Origin: Dyadobacter sp. CECT 9275
GTDB taxonomy: Bacteria; Bacteroidota; Bacteroidia; Cytophagales; Spirosomataceae
Reading direction: 5' to 3'
Length of the DNA stretch: 64,000 bases
NCBI RefSeq assembly: GCF_907164905.1
Contig: NZ_CAJRAF010000002.1
Coordinates: 2,852,001 to 2,916,000, forward strand
Shown: piece after piece, positions 7,876 to 16,412 of the stretch
How positions within the stretch are numbered: position 1 is the first letter of the stretch
Layout of the letters: each line of letters begins with the position of its first letter
Position numbers and translations under genes: made by a program
The notes under the pieces: model-generated
What the model was told of the DNA's origin: nothing
The model's database searches: none
The model's input: the letters and a program-made list of their open reading frames with translations, nothing else

Positions 7876-9177
7876 TCAGATCACAGGCTGGCTTGTGACG
7901 ATCTTCGCTTTCAGATCGTGCAGCAGGCTGAACAACCCGAAGAAGGTACGGTTAATGTAAATAAAATGCTTGGAACCCCGGTTGACATTCATCTTTTTCA
8001 GTTCTTTGTCATTGGCATATCTTTCCCCAAGCGCGGCCAGTTTTCCAAAAAACGCTTCATCAGAAAAATCAAAGATTTCGTTCTGGAATGGCTGGGTCAG
8101 CAGGGATAATATTTCATAAAACAAATCAGAGAAATAGGCCGTTTCCTCTTTGGTATCTTTATCCAGCAAAATTTCGAGTTCCCGTAATTTCTGATGATAT
8201 ATTACTTTATCATTCAGTTTCTTCTTATCCACCAGCTCAAAATAGGGCACATAAAAATCCTCAGGAATTTCCTTCATACAGCCAAAATCAATCGCAATGA
8301 GGTTATCCTCCGCGTCCACCAGAAAATTTCCCGGATGCGGATCTGCATGCACTTTTCTAAGGGTATGGACCTGAAACATATAAAAATCCCACAAGGCCTG
8401 ACCGATCTTATCTGCAATAGCCTGCGACCGATTGCTCTTGCAGAATTCCGACAAATGTCTGCCGTTCATCCAGTCCATTGTAATCACCCTTTCACATGAA
8501 TACTCCGGATAATACTGCGGAAATCTCAGGTGAGGAATATGAGCACACGCATGGGCAACTTCACTGCTCTGACCAATTTCCAGAATGTAATTGGTTTCCT
8601 CAATCAGCTTGGTCTCCACCTCCTTGAAGTATTTCTCCGAATCCTTTGCCTGAATATTAAACATCTTCACGGCGATCGGCTTCACGAGCGACAGGTCGGA
8701 ACTGATACTCTCTGCTACACCCGGATACTGTATTTTCACTGCCAGCATCTTGCCATTTTTGGTAGCCTGATGTACCTGCCCGATACTCGCTGCGTTGATG
8801 GCATTGGGATTAAAGGTATCAAACAGATCCAGCGGTGCCTTCCCGAAATACCTGCGGAAGGTTTTGTTTACCAAAGGGGCTGAAAGCGGAGGTACCGAAA
8901 ACTGTGACAAGGAAAATTTTTCAACATAAGCCTGCGGCAGAAAATTTTTCTCCATACTCAGCATCTGAGCCAGTTTAAGCGCGCTGCCTTTCAGGTTCCT
9001 AAGGCCGTCATAGATATCTTCCGCATTGGCATTGTTTAGGTTATCACGGGCGGTTTCGGGGCTCGTGATTTTTTCACCATAGTATTTAAGGTAGTTCCCC
9101 CCGATTTTTACACCGGTAGAAATAAGTTTGGAAGCACGCTGTATTTTAGAAGTAGGTATCCTGTCTATTGTTTCCAT
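7876..9177 (-). CDS. ABC1/AarF (UbiB/Coq8-type) atypical kinase
   Basis: A 433-residue protein with all ABC1-family landmarks: the KxGQ-like segment KGSALKLAQ (residues 63-71), the Ala-rich loop INAASIGQVH (127-136), the VAIK-type lysine in LAVKIQYPGV (K148), HADPHPGN (277-284) and DFG (297-299). Such proteins are ATPases/kinases that support isoprenoid-quinone biosynthesis or lipid homeostasis at the membrane; no transmembrane helix is obvious in this one. The start ATG lies one nucleotide after the stop of a TetR-family regulator, so the two are translationally linked. The family is certain; the role is not known here, and menaquinone rather than ubiquinone would be the quinone expected in this phylum. 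Confidence 0.88.
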   Translation of the reverse strand: METIDRIPTSKIQRASKLISTGVKIGGNYLKYYGEKITSPETARDNLNNANAEDIYDGLRNLKGSALKLAQMLSMEKNFLPQAYVEKFSLSQFSVPPLSAPLVNKTFRRYFGKAPLDLFDTFNPNAINAASIGQVHQATKNGKMLAVKIQYPGVAESISSDLSLVKPIAVKMFNIQAKDSEKYFKEVETKLIEETNYILEIGQSSEVAHACAHIPHLRFPQYYPEYSCERVITMDWMNGRHLSEFCKSNRSQAIADKIGQALWDFYMFQVHTLRKVHADPHPGNFLVDAEDNLIAIDFGCMKEIPEDFYVPYFELVDKKKLNDKVIYHQKLRELEILLDKDTKEETAYFSDLFYEILSLLTQPFQNEIFDFSDEAFFGKLAALGERYANDKELKKMNVNRGSKHFIYINRTFFGLFSLLHDLKAKIVTSQPVI

Positions 9178-9178
9178 A

Positions 9179-9853
9179 CTACCTCATACTTTCCTTAAAA
9201 ATAAACTTGCCAAAGTCGATCACACTTTCCAAAGGTGTAACCTCAAAAAGGTCAAAAGTAGCCCGGATGGATTTTTCTATGAACAGGTCGGTTTTCTCAA
9301 AACCAGCGGACTCGTCATCCAGCCAGAATTTAAGCGTAACCAGCAGTTGAATCCAGGCGCCTTCCTTTAACGCCTCCAGTTGTGCGTTACGCAGGCGTTC
9401 GTTCTGCGATTTGAGGTAACCGGCGCTGATACTTCCGATGAACCACTTGAAATAGTTTCTGAGTTCTTTGAGCTTCAATAAGCTATCCAGCCTGTTTTTT
9501 TCTCCTTTGAGTGCAAACACTACATAACTTCTGTTGGCTGCCAGTATCTCAAAAAAAGTGTAATAGTACGTCAGCAGGTTTTCCCTGAAGCCTCCCGCGG
9601 CGGCTTCTTCACTTTGCGTGATCAGCCCGGCTGCCATGTTATGGAAGCTTACAAAAACCTGCTTTTCGATGGCTTCAAGCGAGGCAAAATATTGGTAAAA
9701 ATCTTTCTCTGCAAATCCGTTGATCTTACTGAACAGGTATACAGACTCAGGCCTTTTGCCATTTTCAAGGCAATACTGCAGATATAATGCTGTGATTTTA
9801 TCGGCTGTCAGCTCTTGTACAGGCGTAGCGACAGCTTTATTTTTTGATGCCAT
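9179..9853 (-). CDS. TetR-family regulator upstream of AarF kinase
   Basis: A 224-residue all-helical protein. Residues about 18-65 (LTADKITALYLQYCLENG ... FSKINGFAEKDFYQYFASLEAIEKQVF) have the length and pattern of a TetR N-terminal three-helix DNA-binding domain, although the helix-turn-helix is less canonical than in AcrR types. The rest resembles the TetR_C ligand-binding fold of regulators paired with AarF genes in Bacteroidota. It is first in a two-gene operon with the ABC1 kinase (1-nt gap). A palindrome at 9959-9976, upstream of this gene, is a candidate operator. The ligand is unknown. Confidence 0.72.
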   Translation of the reverse strand: MASKNKAVATPVQELTADKITALYLQYCLENGKRPESVYLFSKINGFAEKDFYQYFASLEAIEKQVFVSFHNMAAGLITQSEEAAAGGFRENLLTYYYTFFEILAANRSYVVFALKGEKNRLDSLLKLKELRNYFKWFIGSISAGYLKSQNERLRNAQLEALKEGAWIQLLVTLKFWLDDESAGFEKTDLFIEKSIRATFDLFEVTPLESVIDFGKFIFKESMR

Positions 9854-9958
9854 TAGCTTTTGGTTTAGTTAATCTGAAATGATTTCTATTAAATTTAAAC
9901 GAAAAACAAGTAATAAACCACATGTTGGTGAGATACCCTGAACTGTTAACATCAATTC

Positions 9959-9976
9959 GCTTCAAAAAATTGAAGC
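9959..9976. promoter_or_regulatory. Palindrome in divergent region, candidate TetR operator
   Basis: Seven-bp arms GCTTCAA/TTGAAGC surround an A4 centre, giving an 18-bp palindrome, the size of typical TetR-family operators. It lies in the 279-nt region between the TetR gene start (9853, - strand) and the divergent DUF1624 gene (10133). No binding evidence exists; the assignment rests on position and symmetry. Confidence 0.3.
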
Positions 9977-10132
9977 CATTGCATTAATTTATGATTTTTT
10001 TATATCCTTTATCTTCTACTCTGGTGTCGATGAGCAGGTGATCTGAAACGGGTATCATTTTGTACCTTGCCAATCAGAGTAAATATCTGCTTGTCAACCC
10101 TTTGTTGGTACCATCCTAACTACGAAAATCAA

Positions 10133-11320
10133 ATGACAAAGGCTATCGGTTCCGGCAGGATCAATTCCATTGATATTCTCCGTGGAATCGTGATGGTGAT
10201 TATGGCGCTGGATCACGTGCGGGAATTTTTTAACATAGACGCGCTTACCAAAGATCCTCTTGATATCGAAAACGGTACGGCCGTTATGTTTTTTACCAGA
10301 TGGATCACCCATTATTGTGCCCCTACCTTTGTATTTCTTTCCGGGATTTCGGCGGGGCTGTCCGCTTCTAAAAAAAGCCTGAAAGAAGGTTCTGCGTTTA
10401 TGATCCGGCGAGGGGTATGGCTCATATTTGCCGAGATCACCATCATAACTTTTGCACTGACGTATAACCCTTTTTATCATTTTATTATTTTCCAGGTGAT
10501 ATGGGTTATTGGCTGGGGGCTGGTATTGCTTGGGTTGGTCCGCCTGTTGTCACAAAAAGCAGTCCTCTTCATAGGCCTGATCATCGTACTGGGGCACAAT
10601 CTGTTGGATTATGTACACTTGCCCGAAGGTTCAGCAAAACAGGCTGTTATCAATATTTTTTTCCAAAGCCGCGGTTTTACCATTCCGTTTTCCGATGAGC
10701 GGCTTTTAGTATTTCTCTATGCCATCATTCCCTGGGCCGGGATTATGATGATCGGTTATGGTATCTATCCCTGGTTCTTGAATTACAGCCAGGCGCAGCG
10801 GAAAAAGATGCTGATGGTAGCCGGCCTAAGCAGTATTTTTCTTTTTCTGGCCATCCGTTTTGTTAATTTATATGGTGATCCTTTGCCCTGGCTACCTCAG
10901 AAAACCGGCTTTCAAACTTTCCTGTCCTTCCTGAACACTACGAAATATCCCCCATCTCTGCTCTATACGGCCATGACCATCGGCCCGGCATTACTGGCGC
11001 TGGCTTTCCTTGAGAAATCAACCAACCGATTGGCCAACCTATGCATGGTATACGGCAAGGTTCCGTTTTTCTATTATGTGTTACACTTTTACACCATACA
11101 TACGCTTTCGGTGGCACTTTTCTTTATCTCAGGGTATGGAAGTAAAGATATCATTTCAGCTGATTCGCCCTTTTGGTTTCGTCCTCCTACCTTCGGATAC
11201 TCCCTGCCACTTACTTACCTGATCTGGCTGGCTATTGTCGCTGGCTTATACGTCCCCTGTATAAGATTTGCCGCCTACAAACGAGCCCATTCGGATAAGT
11301 GGTGGGTTCACTATCTATAA
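10133..11320 (+). CDS. DUF1624 / HGSNAT-like polytopic membrane protein
   Basis: About 395 residues from ATG 10133, chosen over a TTG reading at 10067 because the family begins just before RINSIDILRG. The DUF1624 (HGSNAT catalytic-like) signature DILRGIVMVIMALDHVREF starts near residue 13. It is followed by about ten hydrophobic helices, including FVFLSGISAGLS, PWAGIMMIGYGIYP and VPFFYYVLHFYTIH. The conserved His in the LDHVR segment is present. Related proteins transfer acyl groups from acetyl-CoA across the membrane to sugars. The acceptor is unknown. It stands alone, with a hairpin about 106 nt downstream. Confidence 0.82.
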   Translation: MTKAIGSGRINSIDILRGIVMVIMALDHVREFFNIDALTKDPLDIENGTAVMFFTRWITHYCAPTFVFLSGISAGLSASKKSLKEGSAFMIRRGVWLIFAEITIITFALTYNPFYHFIIFQVIWVIGWGLVLLGLVRLLSQKAVLFIGLIIVLGHNLLDYVHLPEGSAKQAVINIFFQSRGFTIPFSDERLLVFLYAIIPWAGIMMIGYGIYPWFLNYSQAQRKKMLMVAGLSSIFLFLAIRFVNLYGDPLPWLPQKTGFQTFLSFLNTTKYPPSLLYTAMTIGPALLALAFLEKSTNRLANLCMVYGKVPFFYYVLHFYTIHTLSVALFFISGYGSKDIISADSPFWFRPPTFGYSLPLTYLIWLAIVAGLYVPCIRFAAYKRAHSDKWWVHYL

Positions 11321-11833
11321 TGCGCATACTGAAATAAAAACGCAGCACATCTTGTTCATGCACTGCTCGCTGCGAATTGAGGTGATTATTTTTTTCTGGA
11401 GCTGGTCAGAACTTACGGATCACTAAAAAAACATCCTCCCAGAAACCGGAAGGATGTTTTCAAACTACGCTAACTGATGTTATTTTAATGCCTGTACAGT
11501 ATGATTAATAATGTTACCGCGTTGCACACCGGACAAAACCTACTCCGGATCGGCACGATATATATCCTATTTTTAGGTTCAATTCAACTCTTAACTGGCA
11601 AATTACGATACCGCTCAGGTCCCTTTTTCGCACAATTAAAACTAAATTTAGGATGTTAGTAGTATATAGAAAAACAATTTGGGGTGAAACTATTAACCGT
11701 TTCATTCCGCTAGTTCCCGGCGTATACTTATACAGCATTCCACAAGTAACTGAAATAAAGATAATTACAACTATTCAGCTTTTCTTCATACAGAATCTTG
11801 TTTCCTGAGATTTTGTGGTGAATTTCCTCATAT
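11321..11833. other. 513-nt intergenic region
   Basis: It holds the candidate terminator at 11427-11460 and a weaker 6-bp inverted repeat at 11341-11374 (CGCAGC...GCTGCG). The rest is AT-rich. The short open frames across it (for example 11514-11738 on the - strand) have no coding character. I see no RNA gene. Confidence 0.6.
11427..11460 (+). terminator. Hairpin downstream of the DUF1624 gene
   Basis: Arms AAAACATCCT (11427-11436) and AGGATGTTTT (11451-11460) form a 10-bp perfect stem with a 14-nt loop. The terminal A/T pairs provide the U-rich 3' flank. It is the only strong hairpin after the gene. Confidence 0.6.
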
Positions 11834-12493
11834 TTAGTCTTCGGCACTGGTACCCAGCCGATTATTGAGCAGATCGGATATCTCCGAGGCACGATCGTAT
11901 ACCATGAGGTGCCCGGCTCCTTCAACAACCACATCCGGTTGGACCAGTTTGAGTGCTATCAGCCTGTCAGCACTGCCATGAATATGATACAGATTCTCTG
12001 GTTTTGTTAACCGTTTCCATGAACTTAACCGGATAAGCGCCCATTTAAGAAATCGACCGTCAGTATCTTCCAACACCCCTTTCAGGAGCTTTTTGAGCGC
12101 AGGGGTATTGGCACCAAAATAACGATAGACTAAAAAATTCGGTGATTTGAGTACCGGTGCAGCCAAGGGATGCAGCAGGAGAAAACGGATGAGCTTTTGG
12201 TAAAAACCGGAAACCGGAACACCCGTTGAAGTACTCGATATGATAATAATTTGCCTGGGATGCACAAGACTAGCTAACTCGGCCGCCACAATACCTCCGA
12301 ACGAGAGCCCGACCAGGTGGAACGGCCGCGTGGTATCGATCTGACAAACAAGCCTTTTGGCGTAGTGTTTCAACGTTTCATTCTTAAGAGGATCGATCCA
12401 CTTGATATAATTCACCTTGTACTCGCCGCTAAGTTGCAGCTTACTGAATACCCGTTGGTCTGCACCTAAACCACTTATAAAATATACATTCAT
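11834..12493 (-). CDS. Alpha/beta hydrolase
   Basis: About 219 residues from ATG 12493, where the family-typical MNVYFISGLGADQRVF begins. The frame is open upstream to 12616, but the extra residues look unrelated. The catalytic triad can be assigned as S64 in the nucleophile elbow GLSFGG, D176 in GSADRL and H195 in GAGHLMV. The compact cap between residues about 90 and 160 suggests a small esterase- or lipase-like enzyme. It follows the TonB-dependent receptor gene on the same strand (255-nt gap), so functional linkage is possible but unproven. Substrate unknown. Confidence 0.78.
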   Translation of the reverse strand: MNVYFISGLGADQRVFSKLQLSGEYKVNYIKWIDPLKNETLKHYAKRLVCQIDTTRPFHLVGLSFGGIVAAELASLVHPRQIIIISSTSTGVPVSGFYQKLIRFLLLHPLAAPVLKSPNFLVYRYFGANTPALKKLLKGVLEDTDGRFLKWALIRLSSWKRLTKPENLYHIHGSADRLIALKLVQPDVVVEGAGHLMVYDRASEISDLLNNRLGTSAED

Positions 12494-12748
12494 CCGCGTC
12501 GGGTCAGCTATCTCTTCCGAAGGAAATTTTTTGTCGGCATACATCCTTCCCAACACCTTATTTTCAGATGAAATATACAAGAAAATAAGAACCAGCCCGA
12601 GCCGAAATACTAACATCGTCGATATTGTTTTTCAAACTTACGGCGATTTAAGAATTATAGATGAAGGCGGTTACCGGAAACGCCGCATTTGGCGGGTGTA
12701 TTTCGACAAAAAAAGCGTTTTTACAAAATACGGTTTGAGAGAAGTAGC

Positions 12749-14695
12749 TTACTTATTTGACCAGTTAAATTTCACTCCACCCATCAACCAGGAGCCGGGC
12801 ATTCGGGAACCTAGTAAATCGCTGTAGCGGGTGTTAAACAAGTTGTCAGCCTGTACGAAAACAGCAATTTTTCGGCTTAGAAATCCATACTCCGCTTTGG
12901 CATTCATGACATAATAGTTTTTGGAAACGGCTGCCTCAATAGCCGTAGCCGCTCTTGCGGTTCGATTTTTCCAGATACCACTAATGCTGACCGAGAAATT
13001 CCCTACCTGATAAAGTGTTGAAAAATTGGCCAGAAATTTAGCATGGGATGATACATAAAAAGAAGGCACCTGATTGCTGCTTTCACTGTTCAGCAAAGTG
13101 AATCCGGCATTAAACCATAGGCTCTGGCTACCTTCCATTTTTTGAGTAAACTGTATATCGGTTTCTACACCGGTTGTATTCACCGAGGCTATGTTGTTAG
13201 CCAGCGCAAAGGTCCCGGTGGGTGAAAGGTTATCCTTACGGGGCATTTGGGCATAGGGCGTAGTTACGAAATCGATTAGGTTACGGTGGAGCCGTTGAAA
13301 ATAGGTGGCAGAGAGTTTCAGGTTATTCTTCGGGAACCAGTCCGCTCCGGCTTCGTAACTGAATGACCGCTCCGCTTTCAGATCAGGATTCCCTACACTT
13401 CCGCCGGTTACGAGTACCTTATTATAATTATTAAACCGCTCTGTAAAATCCGCATCACGAATGGTCTTTCCGGCACTTCCTCTCAGCTGCCAGCCATCTC
13501 TTTTGTAAGAAAGATTTATCTGAGGAACCGTTTCTGTTCCAATATGCTCCCGCCAGTCTACCCGAAGCGCAGGGCTGACCGTAAAATATTCCCCGAAGCG
13601 ATGTGATAACGTTACAAAAGGGGCCACCTGGCCGATGGTATGCTCCCCTCGGTCGTTGGAAGAGATAGCCTTGTTCTGATAATTAACCCCTGATACCAGA
13701 CTGGTTTTGGGAGATATTTGCAATTGCCACAACAATAGTCCCTGCCACAGTTCCGAGAGACTCTCATTCCGGATCGATACTGTATTGTAGAGATACTGAT
13801 CCTTCACATGCTTGTACCCCCCATCAAGCGAAACAACAGACCTGCCCTTCTTGTAACCAATTTTCAACTGGTTCCAGGAAGTTTTCACCTGCTCATTTGC
13901 GGTATCCGAAACGAAAGTGGTGTAGAAGTTCTGCGCAGAAAAATCGCGGCTGTCATAAGATGATCTCAGCGCAATATGCCAATGCGGCGACAGGTTAAAA
14001 TTTGCAGACAGGGAAGCCGTGTTGTTATGAAAATAACCATTTGTTCCGCGCTGCCTGACACCATCGGCATTGTTGGACTGAACGCCCGCTGAAATTGCGA
14101 GCCGGTTGGTTTGTGCAAAGCCCCCTGCGTTCATATTCCATAATCCATATTGCCCTGCCGTGGCGGCGGCATTAACCGCCGATTTGACTATACCTTTCCG
14201 GCTGTTTTCCTGATTGAGCTTAGCCGCAAAAGTTTTGGATATGACATGGATAACGCCACCTACCGCTTCGGAACCATATATAGCAGAAGATGCTCCTTTT
14301 AAAACCTCAATCCGTTCAATTTCTGACGGTGCTATGGGAATGTAACTATTAAAATGACCGGTATTGGGGTCATTGAGGCGAAGCCCGTCCAGCACTACCA
14401 GTACCTGCTGATAGGTACCTCCGCGTAAAACGATATCACTCTGTGAGCCCATCGGCCCACGGGCCTGAATCTCCAGGCCCGGCACATAACGGAGTAATTC
14501 GTCAATACTGTTAACCGGCAGATTCTGAAAATAATCTCCTTTAATCACCGCGATATTTCGCCCGGTTTCCGACGCACGTTTTTCCACTAGCGAAGAAGTA
14601 ACAGTAACCGGGTCCAGCGCGATTTCCTGTGCGGTAACATTTTGAACAGCAAAAAAGCAAATAAACAAAGCGTATCTCAGTAACATATTTTTCAT
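12749..14695 (-). CDS. TonB-dependent outer-membrane receptor (BtuB-like)
   Basis: About 648 residues from ATG 14695 (a TTG at 14704 extends it by three). A signal peptide (LLRYALFICFFAVQNVTAQ) precedes the plug domain, which shows the TonB-box-like ALDPVTVTSS, IDELLRYVPGLEIQARG, DIVLRGGTYQQVLVVLDG and IERIEVLKGASSAIYGSEAVGGVI. A 22-strand barrel follows and ends in an aromatic-rich final strand (PGSWLMGGVKFNW). Length and plug resemble cobalamin/siderophore receptors rather than SusC proteins, and no carboxypeptidase-like N-terminal domain is present. No cobalamin riboswitch is seen in the short (122-nt) upstream region, so the ligand is open. Confidence 0.88.
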   Translation of the reverse strand: MKNMLLRYALFICFFAVQNVTAQEIALDPVTVTSSLVEKRASETGRNIAVIKGDYFQNLPVNSIDELLRYVPGLEIQARGPMGSQSDIVLRGGTYQQVLVVLDGLRLNDPNTGHFNSYIPIAPSEIERIEVLKGASSAIYGSEAVGGVIHVISKTFAAKLNQENSRKGIVKSAVNAAATAGQYGLWNMNAGGFAQTNRLAISAGVQSNNADGVRQRGTNGYFHNNTASLSANFNLSPHWHIALRSSYDSRDFSAQNFYTTFVSDTANEQVKTSWNQLKIGYKKGRSVVSLDGGYKHVKDQYLYNTVSIRNESLSELWQGLLLWQLQISPKTSLVSGVNYQNKAISSNDRGEHTIGQVAPFVTLSHRFGEYFTVSPALRVDWREHIGTETVPQINLSYKRDGWQLRGSAGKTIRDADFTERFNNYNKVLVTGGSVGNPDLKAERSFSYEAGADWFPKNNLKLSATYFQRLHRNLIDFVTTPYAQMPRKDNLSPTGTFALANNIASVNTTGVETDIQFTQKMEGSQSLWFNAGFTLLNSESSNQVPSFYVSSHAKFLANFSTLYQVGNFSVSISGIWKNRTARAATAIEAAVSKNYYVMNAKAEYGFLSRKIAVFVQADNLFNTRYSDLLGSRMPGSWLMGGVKFNWSNK

Positions 14696-14769
14696 ATACA
14701 GCAATAAAAGTAAAACGTTCCTGACACCTGCAAAGAGCTAGCAGGAATATTGACAGTGAGTATCACCGG

Positions 14770-14777
14770 CAAAAGTA
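14770..14777 (-). promoter_or_regulatory. Candidate -7 box for the TonB-dependent receptor gene
   Basis: On the - strand this reads TACTTTTG, matching TAnnTTTG, 75 nt upstream of the receptor ATG in the divergent region shared with the MocR gene. Three CCGG cores lie around it (14766, 14786, 14804), spaced 18-20 nt apart. No -33 match is evident. Confidence 0.35.
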
Positions 14778-14817
14778 TTATCTTACCGGACTGTTAACAT
14801 GCTCCGGTTTTGATATA

Positions 14818-16311
14818 ATGAGTAGTCCGGTTGAAATTCCTTTTGAAAGTCTGATCACCATCGACCGTGAAAACAAAACGCCGGTGTATCAGCAAATTGC
14901 CCGGCAGATCATCATTTCCATTCAGCAGGGAATATTGCGTGCCGGCGTAAAACTACCCGGCAGCCGGACTCTGGCTGCAAGGCTGACCGTTCATCGAAAA
15001 ACGGTTGTTGCCGCTGTGAACGAACTTGACGCACAGGGGTGGATTGAAGTGATCCCTGACAAAGGAATTTTCGTAAGTAGCAGAACCACAGAAACATATA
15101 CTACTACACTCCCACTCCATTCGGGAACTCTGCCCACCTATCCTGGGCACACGGGGTTTGCATTTAAACAAAGTATGCTGCTCGACAGGCCCGTTTCACT
15201 CTCACCTGCAGACCTGGAATTTACAGACGGCCTGCCCGACGTGCGCCTGGCCCCTCTGGACAAATTATCCAAAGCGTATGCCAGTGTTTTGCGCAGGAAC
15301 AACAGTCGTAAACATCTGGGGTATTCTCATGTGGAAGGCAATGAATATTTCAGGGATAAGCTGGCGATATACCTCAACGATACCCGCGGACTCCAGCCTG
15401 GTACATCCAACATTCTCACCACACGCGGCATTCAGATGGGAATTTTCCTGGTATCCATGCTGCTTCTTGAACCGGGAGATACCGTTTTGGTGGGTGATTT
15501 GAGCTATTACGTAGCCAATATGATATTCCAGCAAGCCGGTGCCCATATCCGCTCCATTCCGGTAGATGAGCACGGTATTTCTCTGGAGGCTGTCCGAAAG
15601 CTTTGTGTTACATCAAAGGTCAGGATGCTGTACATTACGCCGCACCACCATTACCCCACAACAGTAACGCTGAGTGCGGAAAGAAGGATTGAACTACTGA
15701 ACCTGTCGGCTCAATATGGCTTCATCATTCTGGAAGACGATTATGACTATGACTTTCATTATCAGAGCAGTCCGGTTCTGCCGCTGGCCAGTGCCGACCG
15801 CTCCGGCATGGTCGTTTACATCGGTTCGTTTTGCAAAGCACTGGCTCCGGGGCTCCGCTGCGGATATATCGTTGCGCCCCAAAACCTGATTGCCGAACTC
15901 GCCAAGTTGCGCAGGATTATTGACCGGCAGGGCGATATGGTCATGGAACAGGCTCTGGGAGAAATGCTTCATGAAGGTGAAATACGCAGGCATCTGAAAA
16001 AAGCCCAGAAAATTTATCAGGCCAGGCGGGACGAGTTATGCCAGCTTTTACATGATAACTTTCAGGAGCATATCACTTTTCATACGCCACCCGGGGGATT
16101 GGCGGTGTGGACGGAATGGACCCGGAACGTGAATTTACTGCGCATCAGCCGTGAATGTTTGAGATACAACCTGCATCTTCCCCAAACGCTGCTTTTTCAG
16201 ACAGGAAAACTTTCGGCAGTAAGGCTTGGTTTCGGAAACATGAATGAAGCCGAGATGAACAAAGCAATTTCGATTCTGGCAGAGGTAACGAGGCGCACTG
16301 GCAAGGATTAG
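14818..16311 (+). CDS. MocR-type GntR/aminotransferase transcriptional regulator
   Basis: A 497-residue protein. Residues about 20-88 are a GntR winged helix (TPVYQQIARQII, KLPGSRTLAARLTVHRKTV, GWIEVIPDKGIFVS). Residues about 130-490 are a fold-type I aminotransferase-like domain with EDDYDYDF at 306-313 and the PLP lysine K340 in YIGSFCKALAPGLRCGY. MocR regulators sense PLP, amino acids or GABA-like amines through this domain. The gene is divergent from the TonB-dependent receptor, with 122 nt between starts, so the receptor operon is a plausible target. No pdxST or gab genes are nearby. The inducer is unknown. Confidence 0.88.
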   Translation: MSSPVEIPFESLITIDRENKTPVYQQIARQIIISIQQGILRAGVKLPGSRTLAARLTVHRKTVVAAVNELDAQGWIEVIPDKGIFVSSRTTETYTTTLPLHSGTLPTYPGHTGFAFKQSMLLDRPVSLSPADLEFTDGLPDVRLAPLDKLSKAYASVLRRNNSRKHLGYSHVEGNEYFRDKLAIYLNDTRGLQPGTSNILTTRGIQMGIFLVSMLLLEPGDTVLVGDLSYYVANMIFQQAGAHIRSIPVDEHGISLEAVRKLCVTSKVRMLYITPHHHYPTTVTLSAERRIELLNLSAQYGFIILEDDYDYDFHYQSSPVLPLASADRSGMVVYIGSFCKALAPGLRCGYIVAPQNLIAELAKLRRIIDRQGDMVMEQALGEMLHEGEIRRHLKKAQKIYQARRDELCQLLHDNFQEHITFHTPPGGLAVWTEWTRNVNLLRISRECLRYNLHLPQTLLFQTGKLSAVRLGFGNMNEAEMNKAISILAEVTRRTGKD

Positions 16312-16412
16312 ATCCTGATTCCACTGCGAGAGATTAAAAAACTTGTCTTGTAAAATCGGTAACCCCGGTGCAGAAATATTGCAGCCGGAAGCTGGAGAAA
16401 ACCTTATTCCCC

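Noticed and set aside
11341..11374. Inverted repeat CGCAGC...GCTGCG
   Set aside because: Only 6 bp with a 22-nt loop and no T-tract; the stem at 11427-11460 is a better terminator.
11514..11738. Short - strand open frame
   Set aside because: No family resemblance, odd composition, and it lies in an AT-rich region behind a terminator.
12617..12748. Cobalamin riboswitch near the TonB-dependent receptor
   Set aside because: No conserved B12-box-like sequence was seen upstream of the receptor start or in its short divergent region.
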